A stretch of 64,000 nt of DNA from DASRVA01 sp050732935. Its GTDB lineage: Bacteria > Gemmatimonadota > Gemmatimonadetes > JACCXV01 > JAHWKZ01. Positions within the stretch are counted from its first letter, which is position 1. Each line of letters opens with the position of its first letter. Where the stretch lies: the NCBI GenBank assembly GCA_050732935.1, contig JBOHRW010000103.1:1-64000 (forward strand). Reading direction: 5' to 3'. The notes beneath the pieces are model-generated. The model ran no database searches. It saw only the letters and a program-made list of their open reading frames with translations, and was not told where the DNA came from. Shown in pieces: positions 1-7,427 of this stretch. Both the position numbers and the translations under genes were made by a program.

Positions 1-1161
1 GATCAGAAACGATCCCCCCTTGGAGAGGAAGGGCAGGGGAAGCCCGGTAATCGGCAACAGCCCGGCCGTCATGGCGGTGTTGACCACCAGGTGCGAGGCG
101 ATCAGGACGACCAGCCCGAATGCGACGGTGCTGGCGAACGGATCGGGGTTGCGCTCGGCGATCCGCACCCCCTCCACAAGAAGCAGACCGAACAGGACGA
201 ACGCCGCCAGGACTCCGAGGAAGCCCAGCTCCTCGCCGAGCACGGAGAAGATGAAGTCGGTGTGCCGTTCGGGAAGGAACGCAAGCCGCTTCTGGGTACC
301 TTCGAGGAACCCCTTGCCGAACCACCCGCCGGAGCCGATGGCCACCTTGGACTGGATCAGGTTCCATCCTGCGCCGCGCGGATCGCTCTCCGGCTGGAGG
401 AAGACCAGCAGCCGCTGCTTCTGGTACCCGGCCAGGGAGTTCCACAGCGGCAGGGCCACGATTCCCATGAACAGGTTGCTCGCCCCGACATAGAGCCACG
501 TCCCCCGGCTCGCGCCCAGCGCGAACAGCAGCCCGCCCACGCCCAGGATGTACATCGACCACAGCGGGAGGGAGAAGGTCAGCAGGATGCTGACCATCGG
601 CGAGAGCAACAGGAAAACGATGGCGATCGAGGCCCCCGACCAGAAGCAGAGCCCGGTCAGCAGCAGGACGAAGATCGTCGTCGTCCCGAGGTCGGGCTGG
701 AGCAAGGTCAGGCAGGCCGGGACGGCCACGAGGACAGTGGGAAGGGTGAGCTCGGAAAGCTGGCGCGGCGGCTCGGCCCGGGACGCCACCCACCGCGCGA
801 CGATCAGGATGACGCCGATCTTGGCGAACTCGGAGGGCTGGAAGCCGATCGGGCCCAGCCGGATCCAAGAGTGCGCGCCGGCGATCGGCGGGAAGGCGAG
901 CACGACGACCAGCAGGATCAAGCTCGTCCCGTAGACGACCCATGCCGTCTTCTCGATCAGCCGCAACGGGACGAACCCGAGCGCTCCGTAGACGACCAGC
1001 GCGAGAAACAGCCAGACCAGCTGGAGCTGCCAGTACCCCGAGTTCTCGCCCGTGGCCGTCTGGCCGGCGGAGTACAGCAGCGCCAGCCCGCCGACCGAAA
1101 GGACCAGCGCGAGCGCGATCAGATACCAGTTGTGTGGAGACGAGATGCGGGCGCGCTCCAT
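1..1161 (-). CDS. rodA: Rod shape-determining protein RodA (SEDS glycosyltransferase), 3' end cut by window
   Basis: SEDS-family peptidoglycan glycosyltransferase that polymerises lipid II with PBP2 during cell elongation, in the inner membrane. The reading frame opens with ATG at 1161 (MERARISSPHNW...) and runs without a stop off the window edge, so 387 residues are visible. Repeated hydrophobic segments suggest about ten membrane helices. Family motifs visible are IGFQPSEFAK, QPDLGTT, the loop FLPERHTDFIFSV with the conserved Asp, and near the end TGLPLPFLSKGGS. Most SEDS proteins have Tyr where this last motif has Lys. It lies 43 bases after mrdA, so the pair is probably cotranscribed. No strong ribosome-binding site is visible before the ATG. 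Confidence 0.93.
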   Translation of the reverse strand, partial: MERARISSPHNWYLIALALVLSVGGLALLYSAGQTATGENSGYWQLQLVWLFLALVVYGALGFVPLRLIEKTAWVVYGTSLILLVVVLAFPPIAGAHSWIRLGPIGFQPSEFAKIGVILIVARWVASRAEPPRQLSELTLPTVLVAVPACLTLLQPDLGTTTIFVLLLTGLCFWSGASIAIVFLLLSPMVSILLTFSLPLWSMYILGVGGLLFALGASRGTWLYVGASNLFMGIVALPLWNSLAGYQKQRLLVFLQPESDPRGAGWNLIQSKVAIGSGGWFGKGFLEGTQKRLAFLPERHTDFIFSVLGEELGFLGVLAAFVLFGLLLVEGVRIAERNPDPFASTVAFGLVVLIASHLVVNTAMTAGLLPITGLPLPFLSKGGSFLI

Positions 1162-1204
1162 CAGACGGAGATCGAGCGCAGGTCGATCGCCATCCCGCGC
1201 ATGG

Positions 1205-3055
1205 TCAGGGCTGGCTCGACGCGCCCTCGCCGAGGGCGATGGGCAGCGGCTCCGGATCGGGAGGCGCGATGCCATGCCGGCTGTCGAGATAGGTCTGGAC
1301 GAGCCGGATGGCGATCGGACTCTGGGCCGAGCCGCTGCGCCCCTCCTCGACCAGGACGGCCACTACGATCTGCGGTCGCTCCATCGGCCCCACGGCCACG
1401 AACCATCCGTGCGGCTCACCCGCGTTGTGCTCCACCGTTCCCGACTTGCCGCCGATCGTGTATCGCAACCCCACGCTGTGGGCGCGGTGATAGGCTGTGC
1501 CCCGCCAGTCGTTGACCACCCCCGACACCGAGGCCCGCAGGATCTCGAGCTGGTCGCTGGACAGGGGCAGCTCCCCGAGCACGACGGGGGCCGCGTCGGT
1601 TTCTCGGAGGCGGGGCTGATACAACCTCCCTCCGTTCACGAGGGCGGACACCACCTGCGCCTGCTTCAGGGGCGTGAAGCCGATCTCTCCCTGACCGATC
1701 GAAAGGTTGAGGACCACGCCCGCGCCCCAGCCCCCCTCGCCGTAGCGCTCGTCGTACCAGCCCGCCGACTCGGGAAACAGGTTGTCGCTCTCGTTCGGCA
1801 GGTCCACACCGGTCTTGTCCCTGAACCCCCAAGCGGACCCGAGCCGGGTGAGCTCCTCCAGACCCAGGTCGAGGCCGAGCTGGTAGAAATAGGTGTCGCA
1901 GGAAGTGATGATCGCGTCCTGCAGGTCGGCCCAGCCATGGACCGCGTGGCAGCCGAACCACCGGCGCCCGAACTGGTAGCCGCCCCGGCACGGGACCTCC
2001 TCGAACTCGTCGGGATCCACGACACCCAGAGTCATCGCCATCGCCGCAACGGCGAGCTTGAACACGGAGCCGGGGCTGTAGCGCGCCTGGATCGCCCGGT
2101 TCAGGAGCGGTCGGGCCGGATCGTTCACCAGGTGATTCCAGATCCGACCGGTCATCCGGCCGCTGAAGACGTTGGGATCGTAGGAGGGGCTCGAATACAG
2201 AAGCAGGACGTCCCCGTTGTTGGGGTCGAGCGCCACGACCGACCCGCGCCGCCCGTCGGGAAAGAGCTCGGCCGCCTGTCGCTGGAGCTCCAGGTCGACG
2301 GTCAGCCGGAGATCCTGCCCCCGCTGGGGCGCCTCGAAAGGCCGTACGGGCCAGGGCCCGATCCGCCGGCCGACCACGTCGACCTCGAGGTGCTCGGCCC
2401 CCTTGTCGCCCTGCAGCTCGTCCTCGTACATCCTCTCGAGGCCGGTCTTTCCGACGATGTCGCCGGGCGCGTAGCCGCGATCCCGCCGGTCGGCGAGCTC
2501 CGCTTCGCTGATCTGCCCCACATATCCCGTCAGGTGGGCGGTGGCCCGGCCGTAAGGGTAGACCCTGCGCGGCTTCGGCTGCAGCAGGAGCCCGGGAACG
2601 GCCTCGCTGTGCTCCTCCAGCAGCGAAAGCGTGCGGAAGTCGATGTCGTCGTCGACCAGGATCGGGCGTCCGGGAGCGAGGCGGTACTGGCGACCCAGCT
2701 CGTCCACCGTCGCCGGATCCAGGTCGAGGATCGGGGCGATGCGCGACATCCCCGTCTCGAGCTCTTCCATGGAGGAAGGCAGGAGGGATACGGAGTAGGC
2801 CGGGACGTTCTCCGCGATGACCCGGCCGTTGCGATCGTAGATCAAGCCGCGCGGCGCAGGAAGCGGAACCGTGCGCACCTGGTTTCGGGTCGCCTGTCGC
2901 AGATGTTCGGCGTGCTCGACGACCTGTAGCCGGAAGAAGTTCGCGACCAGGATTCCGAGCAGACCGAACAGGGCGAGGCGAGCCAGTCGCGCCCGTTGGC
3001 TCCGGTGGATGGGGTCGAAGGGCGCGGAGGACTGCGGGACGAGGCTCGTCTTCAT
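1205..3055 (-). CDS. mrdA: Penicillin-binding protein 2 (elongation transpeptidase)
   Basis: Monofunctional class B penicillin-binding protein that cross-links new peptidoglycan in the elongasome and partners RodA. It has 616 residues: a short cytoplasmic N-terminus, one membrane helix at about 27-42, a PBP dimerisation region starting near 60 (LPAPRGLIYDRNGRVIAEN), and a transpeptidase domain from about 265. Active-site motifs are SxxK at 330-333 (SVFK), SxD at 385-387 (SCD, as in other PBP2 proteins) and KSGT at 537-540. The frame stays open upstream into mreD, but the ATG at 3055 (MKTSLVPQSS) begins exactly where the family begins and follows a G-rich stretch. It sits in the order mreB-mreC-mreD-mrdA-rodA. 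Confidence 0.95.
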   Translation of the reverse strand: MKTSLVPQSSAPFDPIHRSQRARLARLALFGLLGILVANFFRLQVVEHAEHLRQATRNQVRTVPLPAPRGLIYDRNGRVIAENVPAYSVSLLPSSMEELETGMSRIAPILDLDPATVDELGRQYRLAPGRPILVDDDIDFRTLSLLEEHSEAVPGLLLQPKPRRVYPYGRATAHLTGYVGQISEAELADRRDRGYAPGDIVGKTGLERMYEDELQGDKGAEHLEVDVVGRRIGPWPVRPFEAPQRGQDLRLTVDLELQRQAAELFPDGRRGSVVALDPNNGDVLLLYSSPSYDPNVFSGRMTGRIWNHLVNDPARPLLNRAIQARYSPGSVFKLAVAAMAMTLGVVDPDEFEEVPCRGGYQFGRRWFGCHAVHGWADLQDAIITSCDTYFYQLGLDLGLEELTRLGSAWGFRDKTGVDLPNESDNLFPESAGWYDERYGEGGWGAGVVLNLSIGQGEIGFTPLKQAQVVSALVNGGRLYQPRLRETDAAPVVLGELPLSSDQLEILRASVSGVVNDWRGTAYHRAHSVGLRYTIGGKSGTVEHNAGEPHGWFVAVGPMERPQIVVAVLVEEGRSGSAQSPIAIRLVQTYLDSRHGIAPPDPEPLPIALGEGASSQP

Positions 3056-3135
3056 TCCCCCCCGGTATATACGGTAGCGAGCCAACATACGGGGCTCGCA
3101 CGGGCGATGCAACCATCGCGTCCCGGAGCGGGGCG

Positions 3136-3636
3136 CTAGCGTCGCCGCAGGAACCGATGGCTCAGGGCGCCGATGACGGCCGTGACCACCGCGCTGAGGG
3201 GGGACTCCCAGAAGAACCGGACCTCGAAGGTGCGCCAGGCTCCTTCCGCGGCGACGCCCAGGACCAGCACGTCCAGTGCAAGCTTCGCGCCGGCGAGCAG
3301 CATGAAGTCGATTCCCGGCGTCGTCAGGTAGAGGGTTTCGCGAGCCTTGCCGAGGCCATACCCCAGGACGGTCATCCCGAGCGCGTTCAGCCCCAGGTGG
3401 GAGAGGGCCGCGATGTCGCGGAAGAAGCCCAGCCCGAAGCCCAGGATCGTCCCCCCCAGAGCGCCCCATCGGAGAGCGCCGAAGGTGAGCGCGATGATCC
3501 CGAGATCCGGGACGACGCCGCCCACCGCCACCGGCTCCTCCAGGAGGACCATCCCGATCACGCATACGACGAGGAAAACCGCGAAGCGACCCGCGGAAAG
3601 CCTTACCAGCCCCTGTCTCGAGAGGAAGTCCTCCAT
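3136..3636 (-). CDS. mreD: Rod shape-determining protein MreD
   Basis: Small integral membrane protein of the Rod complex that links MreC and MreB to the elongation synthases. It has 166 residues, nearly all hydrophobic, with about five or six predicted membrane helices. The charge pattern and the segment GFGLGFFRDIAALSHLG are typical of MreD. It starts 3 bases after the mreC stop, so it is probably translationally coupled. Sequence conservation in this family is low, so the call rests on size, hydrophobicity and its place between mreC and mrdA. Confidence 0.9.
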   Translation of the reverse strand: MEDFLSRQGLVRLSAGRFAVFLVVCVIGMVLLEEPVAVGGVVPDLGIIALTFGALRWGALGGTILGFGLGFFRDIAALSHLGLNALGMTVLGYGLGKARETLYLTTPGIDFMLLAGAKLALDVLVLGVAAEGAWRTFEVRFFWESPLSAVVTAVIGALSHRFLRRR

Positions 3637-3639
3637 CCC

Positions 3640-4644
3640 TCACCCCGATCCGGGAGTCGTAACAGCGCCTCCCGTGCCCCCGTCTCCCGCCGCCGCGGCG
3701 GAGTCGGGGGCGATGGAGTCCGCGGCCAGGGAATCCGCGGCCAGGGAGTCGCCGACCAGCGAGTCGGCCGGTGGGGATCCGAAGCGCTCTCCGGTCATGG
3801 GCGGATAGGCATACCCCGGCCAGAAGAGCCCTGTCTCGTCACCCGCCGATTCGCCGGGAGAGCCCTCTCGGAGCATCACGAAGACGACGGTCGCCTCCTC
3901 GAGCTCCACGGTGGGGTCCACCCTGTCGATGCGCTGCAGGCCCAGCCGGGGGTCCTCCTCGACCGCCGCGACCTCCCCGATCGGGATCCCCCGGGGAAAG
4001 GTCCCGCCGTACCCCGACGTGACGATCCGATCCCCCGGAGCCGACTTCGATCGCAACGGCAGGAAGAGCTGGAGGATCCCTCCCCCGGCCGGCCGGACGA
4101 TGCCGTACTCCAGGTGGTCGCCGCCCACCAGCAGCGCGCTCGCGCTGAAGTCGGGATGGCTGAAGAGCATGACCCGCGTCAACCCGGATCCCGTGGCGAC
4201 TGTCTTGCCCGCCAGACCGCGGTCGGTCACGACAGGCAGATTCGGGGTGACTCCGTCCTTCCTCCCCACGTCGAGCACGGCCGTCGTCGGGAGGGCGCCG
4301 AAGTTCCGATCCACGATCCTGGCCGGGACCAGCCGCACCGGCTGCCGCTCGCTGAACGCGAGGAGCCGCCGCAGCTCCGTGTTCTGGCGCTGCGCGAGCG
4401 CGGCGCTGGCGATCTCGAGCCGGGCCCTCTGAAGAGCCTCGCGAAGACGCAGGTTCTCCTCGCGCAGGTCCCAGTGACCCGACAACGCCGAGCGCACCGA
4501 CACCAGCGGGAAGAGAAGCACGTCACCGGAGTGGCGGGCGACCGTCCGCTGTTGGTCGTCAGAAAGGGTCAGGAGGATCAGCGAGATCGCGACGAGCGCG
4601 AGGGCGACGATCTCGGGGCGGCGGGCCTGATGGACCGAGGCCAT
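3640..4644 (-). CDS. mreC: Rod shape-determining protein MreC
   Basis: Periplasmic scaffold of the elongasome, 334 residues. It has an N-terminal membrane anchor at about 11-27 (VALALVAISLILLTL), a coiled coil at about 55-95 (REENLRLREALQRARLEIAS), and then the two beta-barrel MreC domain to about residue 255. The C-terminal 60 or so residues are an extra low-complexity tail with a five-residue repeat (DSLAA, DSLAA, DSIAP) encoded by 15-base tandem repeats at 3716-3770. The tail is rich in Asp, Ser and Ala and is not part of the usual MreC fold. Its role is unknown. Confidence 0.94.
   Translation of the reverse strand: MASVHQARRPEIVALALVAISLILLTLSDDQQRTVARHSGDVLLFPLVSVRSALSGHWDLREENLRLREALQRARLEIASAALAQRQNTELRRLLAFSERQPVRLVPARIVDRNFGALPTTAVLDVGRKDGVTPNLPVVTDRGLAGKTVATGSGLTRVMLFSHPDFSASALLVGGDHLEYGIVRPAGGGILQLFLPLRSKSAPGDRIVTSGYGGTFPRGIPIGEVAAVEEDPRLGLQRIDRVDPTVELEEATVVFVMLREGSPGESAGDETGLFWPGYAYPPMTGERFGSPPADSLVGDSLAADSLAADSIAPDSAAAAGDGGTGGAVTTPGSG
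3716..3770 (-). repeat. 15-bp tandem repeats encoding DSLAA units in the MreC tail
   Basis: Three to four consecutive 15-base units, each beginning GAGTC or GAATC on the plus strand, preserve the mreC frame and encode the repeats DSLVG, DSLAA, DSLAA and DSIAP. The units at 3716-3730 and 3731-3745 differ at one position. Such in-frame minisatellites can change copy number without breaking the protein. Confidence 0.75.
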
Positions 4645-4668
4645 CCGAGCGCTAGTGGCCGCCGGCCA

Positions 4669-5715
4669 CTAAGTACGTCCGCTGAGAGCGAGAACGCCCC
4701 GGTACTTTTCCGGATCGTCCAGAATGCGGCCGGTCCCGCGCACGACGCACGTGAGCGGCTCTTCGTCCACGTTGATGGGCAGGTTCGTGTTCTCGCGCAG
4801 CAGGGCGTCCAGCCCCTTGAGAAGCGCCCCGCCGCCGGTCATGACGATGCCGCGGTCGACGATGTCGCTGGCGAGCTCGGGCGGGGTATGCTCGAGGGCT
4901 TGCCGAACCGCGTCGACCACCGCGGCGATGGGCTCCTGGATCGCCTCGCGGACCTCCATCGAATTGATCATCACCGTCTTCGGGATCCCCGACACGATAT
5001 CCCGGCCCTTGACCTCCATCTCCTGCTCCTCGCCGGTCGGGTAGGCCGAGCCGATCGTCATCTTGACCAGCTCGGCGGTCGGCTCGCCGATCATGATGTT
5101 GTAGTCCTTCTTGAGGAACTGGACGATCGCCTCGTCGATCTCGTCGCCGCCGACACGGATGGAGGTGTCGCTCACGATACCCGAAAGGGCGATGACGGCG
5201 ATCTCCGTCGTCCCGCCCCCGATGTCGATCACCATGTTCCCGGTCGGCATCTCGACGGGAAGACCGACGCCGATGGCCGCGGCCATCGGCTCCGGCACCA
5301 GATAGACCTGCTTCGCGCCGGCACTCTCCGCGCTGTCACGCACCGCCCGCTTCTCGACCTCGGTGATCCCGCTCGGGACCGAGATCAGGACCTTGGGACG
5401 CACGGGCATGAGCCGGTTGCGAAGGACGCGTTTCAGGAAGTCACGCAGCATCTTCTCGGTGACCTCGAAATCGGCGATCACGCCGTCCTTCAGGGGTCGC
5501 ACGGCTTCGATCCCGGCCGGCGTGCGTCCAAGCATCTTCTTGGCCTCGATCCCCACCGCGAGGATCTCCCTGGAATCGGAGTCGAGCGCCACGACCGAGG
5601 GCTCGTTGAGGACGATACCCCTCCCCTTCACGTAGATGAGAGTGTTGGCCGTCCCCAGGTCCACCGACACCTCGCTCGCGAGCAACGAACCGTTGGAGCG
5701 CAGGAATCCGAACAT
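4669..5715 (-). CDS. mreB: Rod shape-determining protein MreB (bacterial actin)
   Basis: Actin-like ATPase forming membrane-associated filaments that direct lateral wall synthesis. It has 348 residues, full family length, with the N-terminal phosphate-1 motif VDLGTANTLIYVKG, the phosphate-2 motif MVIDIGGGTTEIAV and the adenosine motif IVMTGGGALL. The ATG at 5715 is preceded by AGGAG at a spacing of seven bases. It is the first gene of the mreBCD-mrdA-rodA set. It is separated from dut by about 90 bases that hold no clear promoter. Confidence 0.97.
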   Translation of the reverse strand: MFGFLRSNGSLLASEVSVDLGTANTLIYVKGRGIVLNEPSVVALDSDSREILAVGIEAKKMLGRTPAGIEAVRPLKDGVIADFEVTEKMLRDFLKRVLRNRLMPVRPKVLISVPSGITEVEKRAVRDSAESAGAKQVYLVPEPMAAAIGVGLPVEMPTGNMVIDIGGGTTEIAVIALSGIVSDTSIRVGGDEIDEAIVQFLKKDYNIMIGEPTAELVKMTIGSAYPTGEEQEMEVKGRDIVSGIPKTVMINSMEVREAIQEPIAAVVDAVRQALEHTPPELASDIVDRGIVMTGGGALLKGLDALLRENTNLPINVDEEPLTCVVRGTGRILDDPEKYRGVLALSGRT

Positions 5716-5807
5716 CAGGAATCTCCTATCCCGAGCGGTGGTCGCTCAAATGGTCGCGGCCCGCTGATGCGGGTACTCGACGAGCGCCACGAAGATACCG
5801 GTCATCG

Positions 5808-6275
5808 TCAGCGCCCCGTGGATCCGAATCCGCCAGCGCCGCGTGCCGTCTCCGGCAATCTCTCCACCTCGACCAGCTCCAGCCGTGATACAGGCGCCAC
5901 GACGAGCTGCGCGATCCGGTCCCCCACGGCGATCTTGGCGGGCTCGCTTCCCAGATTGATGAGCAGCACCTTGACCTCGCCCCGGTAGTCCGCATCGACG
6001 GTCCCGGGGGCATTGAGCACCGTAACCCCCTGCCGGGCGGCCAGGCCCGAGCGGGGTCGGATCTGTCCCTCGCAGGAAGTTGGAAGGGCAATCGCGAAGC
6101 CCGTCCCGACCAGCGTGCGCTCGCCGGGCTCGAGAACGTGGCTCGCCGCAGAGCGGAGGTCGATCCCCGCCGCGCCGCTGGTGGCGTAGGTGGGCAGAGG
6201 GAGCGCGTGATCCGAGACCCGTCGGACGAGCAAGCGATCCGGGGCGACCGACACGCGTGGCGCCTCTAAGCGCAC
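5808..6275 (-). CDS. dut: Deoxyuridine 5'-triphosphate nucleotidohydrolase
   Basis: Trimeric dUTPase that hydrolyses dUTP to dUMP, keeping uracil out of DNA and supplying dTMP synthesis. With the GTG start at 6275 it has 155 residues and all five motifs: AGIDL (36-40), RSGLA (75-79), NAPGTVDADYRGE (88-100), GDRIAQLV (118-125) and the C-terminal RGAGGFGSTG (145-154). The chosen GTG follows AAGGTGGAG and overlaps the end of ald by ten bases. An alternative GTG at 6254 would remove seven residues. Confidence 0.92.
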   Translation of the reverse strand: MRLEAPRVSVAPDRLLVRRVSDHALPLPTYATSGAAGIDLRSAASHVLEPGERTLVGTGFAIALPTSCEGQIRPRSGLAARQGVTVLNAPGTVDADYRGEVKVLLINLGSEPAKIAVGDRIAQLVVAPVSRLELVEVERLPETARGAGGFGSTGR

Positions 6276-7378
6276 AGGAATCGCTCCACCTTCTCGAATG
6301 GGAGGTCGAAGGCCTCGGCCACGGCCGGATGCGTGACATGGCCGTCGATGATATTGAGGCCCCGGGCGAGGGATGGGCTCGTCCGGCACGCCTCCTTCCA
6401 CCCGGCCGCGATCCGTCGCACGTAAGGCAGCGTCGCGTTGGTGAGCGCGATCGTCGAGGTGCGGGGAACGGCACCCGGCATGTTGGCGACGCAGTAGTGG
6501 ACGACGCCGTCCACGATGTACACCGGATCGGCGTGTGTCGTCGGTCGGCACGTCTCGATGCAGCCTCCCTGATCCACGGCCACGTCCACGATCACGGCTC
6601 CGTCCTTCATCTGCTCGAGGTCTCCCCGGGTGACCAGGTTGGGCGCCTTGGCCCCCGGAAGCAGCACCGCCCCGATCAGCAGGTCCGCCCGGACGAGCAT
6701 TTCCCGGACCGTATGGGCGTCCGAGAAGAGGCATTCCACGTTGGCCGGCATGACGTCCTCGAGATATCGCAGACGATCGAGCGACACGTCGAGGATGGTC
6801 ACCCGCGCTCCCAGCCCCGCCGCCATTTTCGCGGCGTTCGTGCCGACCACCCCCCCTCCGAGGATCACCACCTCCCCGGGAGGGGTTCCCGGGACGCCGC
6901 CCAAGAGGATGCCGCGCCCCCCCGAGAGCTTCTCCAGATACTTCGCACCTTCCTGGACGGCCATCCGTCCGGCCACCTCGCTCATCGGCACGAGCAGGGG
7001 AAGGGCTCCGTTTTCCTCCACCGTCTCGTAGGCAAGGGCCACCGCGCCGCTCCCGATCATGCCCTCCGTGAGCTCGCGACTGGCGGCGAAGTGGAAGTAC
7101 GTGAACACGATCTGGCCGGGGCGGATGCGGCGGATCTCCTCGGCCAGAGGCTCCTTGACCTTCAGGATCATCCCGCATTCGGCAAACACGGACTCCGGGC
7201 CATCCACCAGACGCGCGCCGGCCTCTCCGTACGCCTCGTCGGGAAAGCCCGAGCCCTCCCCGGCGCCCCGCTCGATCCAGACCTCATGGCCGTCCCGGGT
7301 GAGGACCTCGGCCCCCACAGGACGGAGTGCGACGCGGTTCTCCTGGCTCTTGATCTCCCTGGGTACGCCGATCCGCAT
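6266..7378 (-). CDS. ald: Alanine dehydrogenase
   Basis: NAD-dependent oxidative deamination of L-alanine to pyruvate and ammonium, in the cytoplasm. It has 370 residues, the usual length. The N-terminus MRIGVPREIKSQENRVAL is typical, the Rossmann motif is VVILGGGVVGTNAAKMA in the middle, and the segment VDVAVDQGGCIET lies near the nucleotide and substrate site. It lies between pnp and dut, with a ten-base overlap with dut. There is no functional link to these neighbours beyond cotranscription. Confidence 0.95.
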   Translation of the reverse strand: MRIGVPREIKSQENRVALRPVGAEVLTRDGHEVWIERGAGEGSGFPDEAYGEAGARLVDGPESVFAECGMILKVKEPLAEEIRRIRPGQIVFTYFHFAASRELTEGMIGSGAVALAYETVEENGALPLLVPMSEVAGRMAVQEGAKYLEKLSGGRGILLGGVPGTPPGEVVILGGGVVGTNAAKMAAGLGARVTILDVSLDRLRYLEDVMPANVECLFSDAHTVREMLVRADLLIGAVLLPGAKAPNLVTRGDLEQMKDGAVIVDVAVDQGGCIETCRPTTHADPVYIVDGVVHYCVANMPGAVPRTSTIALTNATLPYVRRIAAGWKEACRTSPSLARGLNIIDGHVTHPAVAEAFDLPFEKVERFLCA

Positions 7379-7427
7379 GCCCCCTCAGCTTGAAGCCCGG
7401 GTCGCCAGACCTAGCGGCCAGCGACCA

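Noticed and set aside
5746..5805. A 19-codon frame between dut and mreB on the minus strand
   Set aside because: It begins five bases after dut and ends near mreB, but has no ribosome-binding site and no recognisable peptide; treated as noise.
3157..5988. A 943-codon plus-strand frame opposite mreD, mreC and mreB
   Set aside because: Same reasoning: low-complexity charged sequence with no domain, lying exactly over well-supported genes on the other strand.
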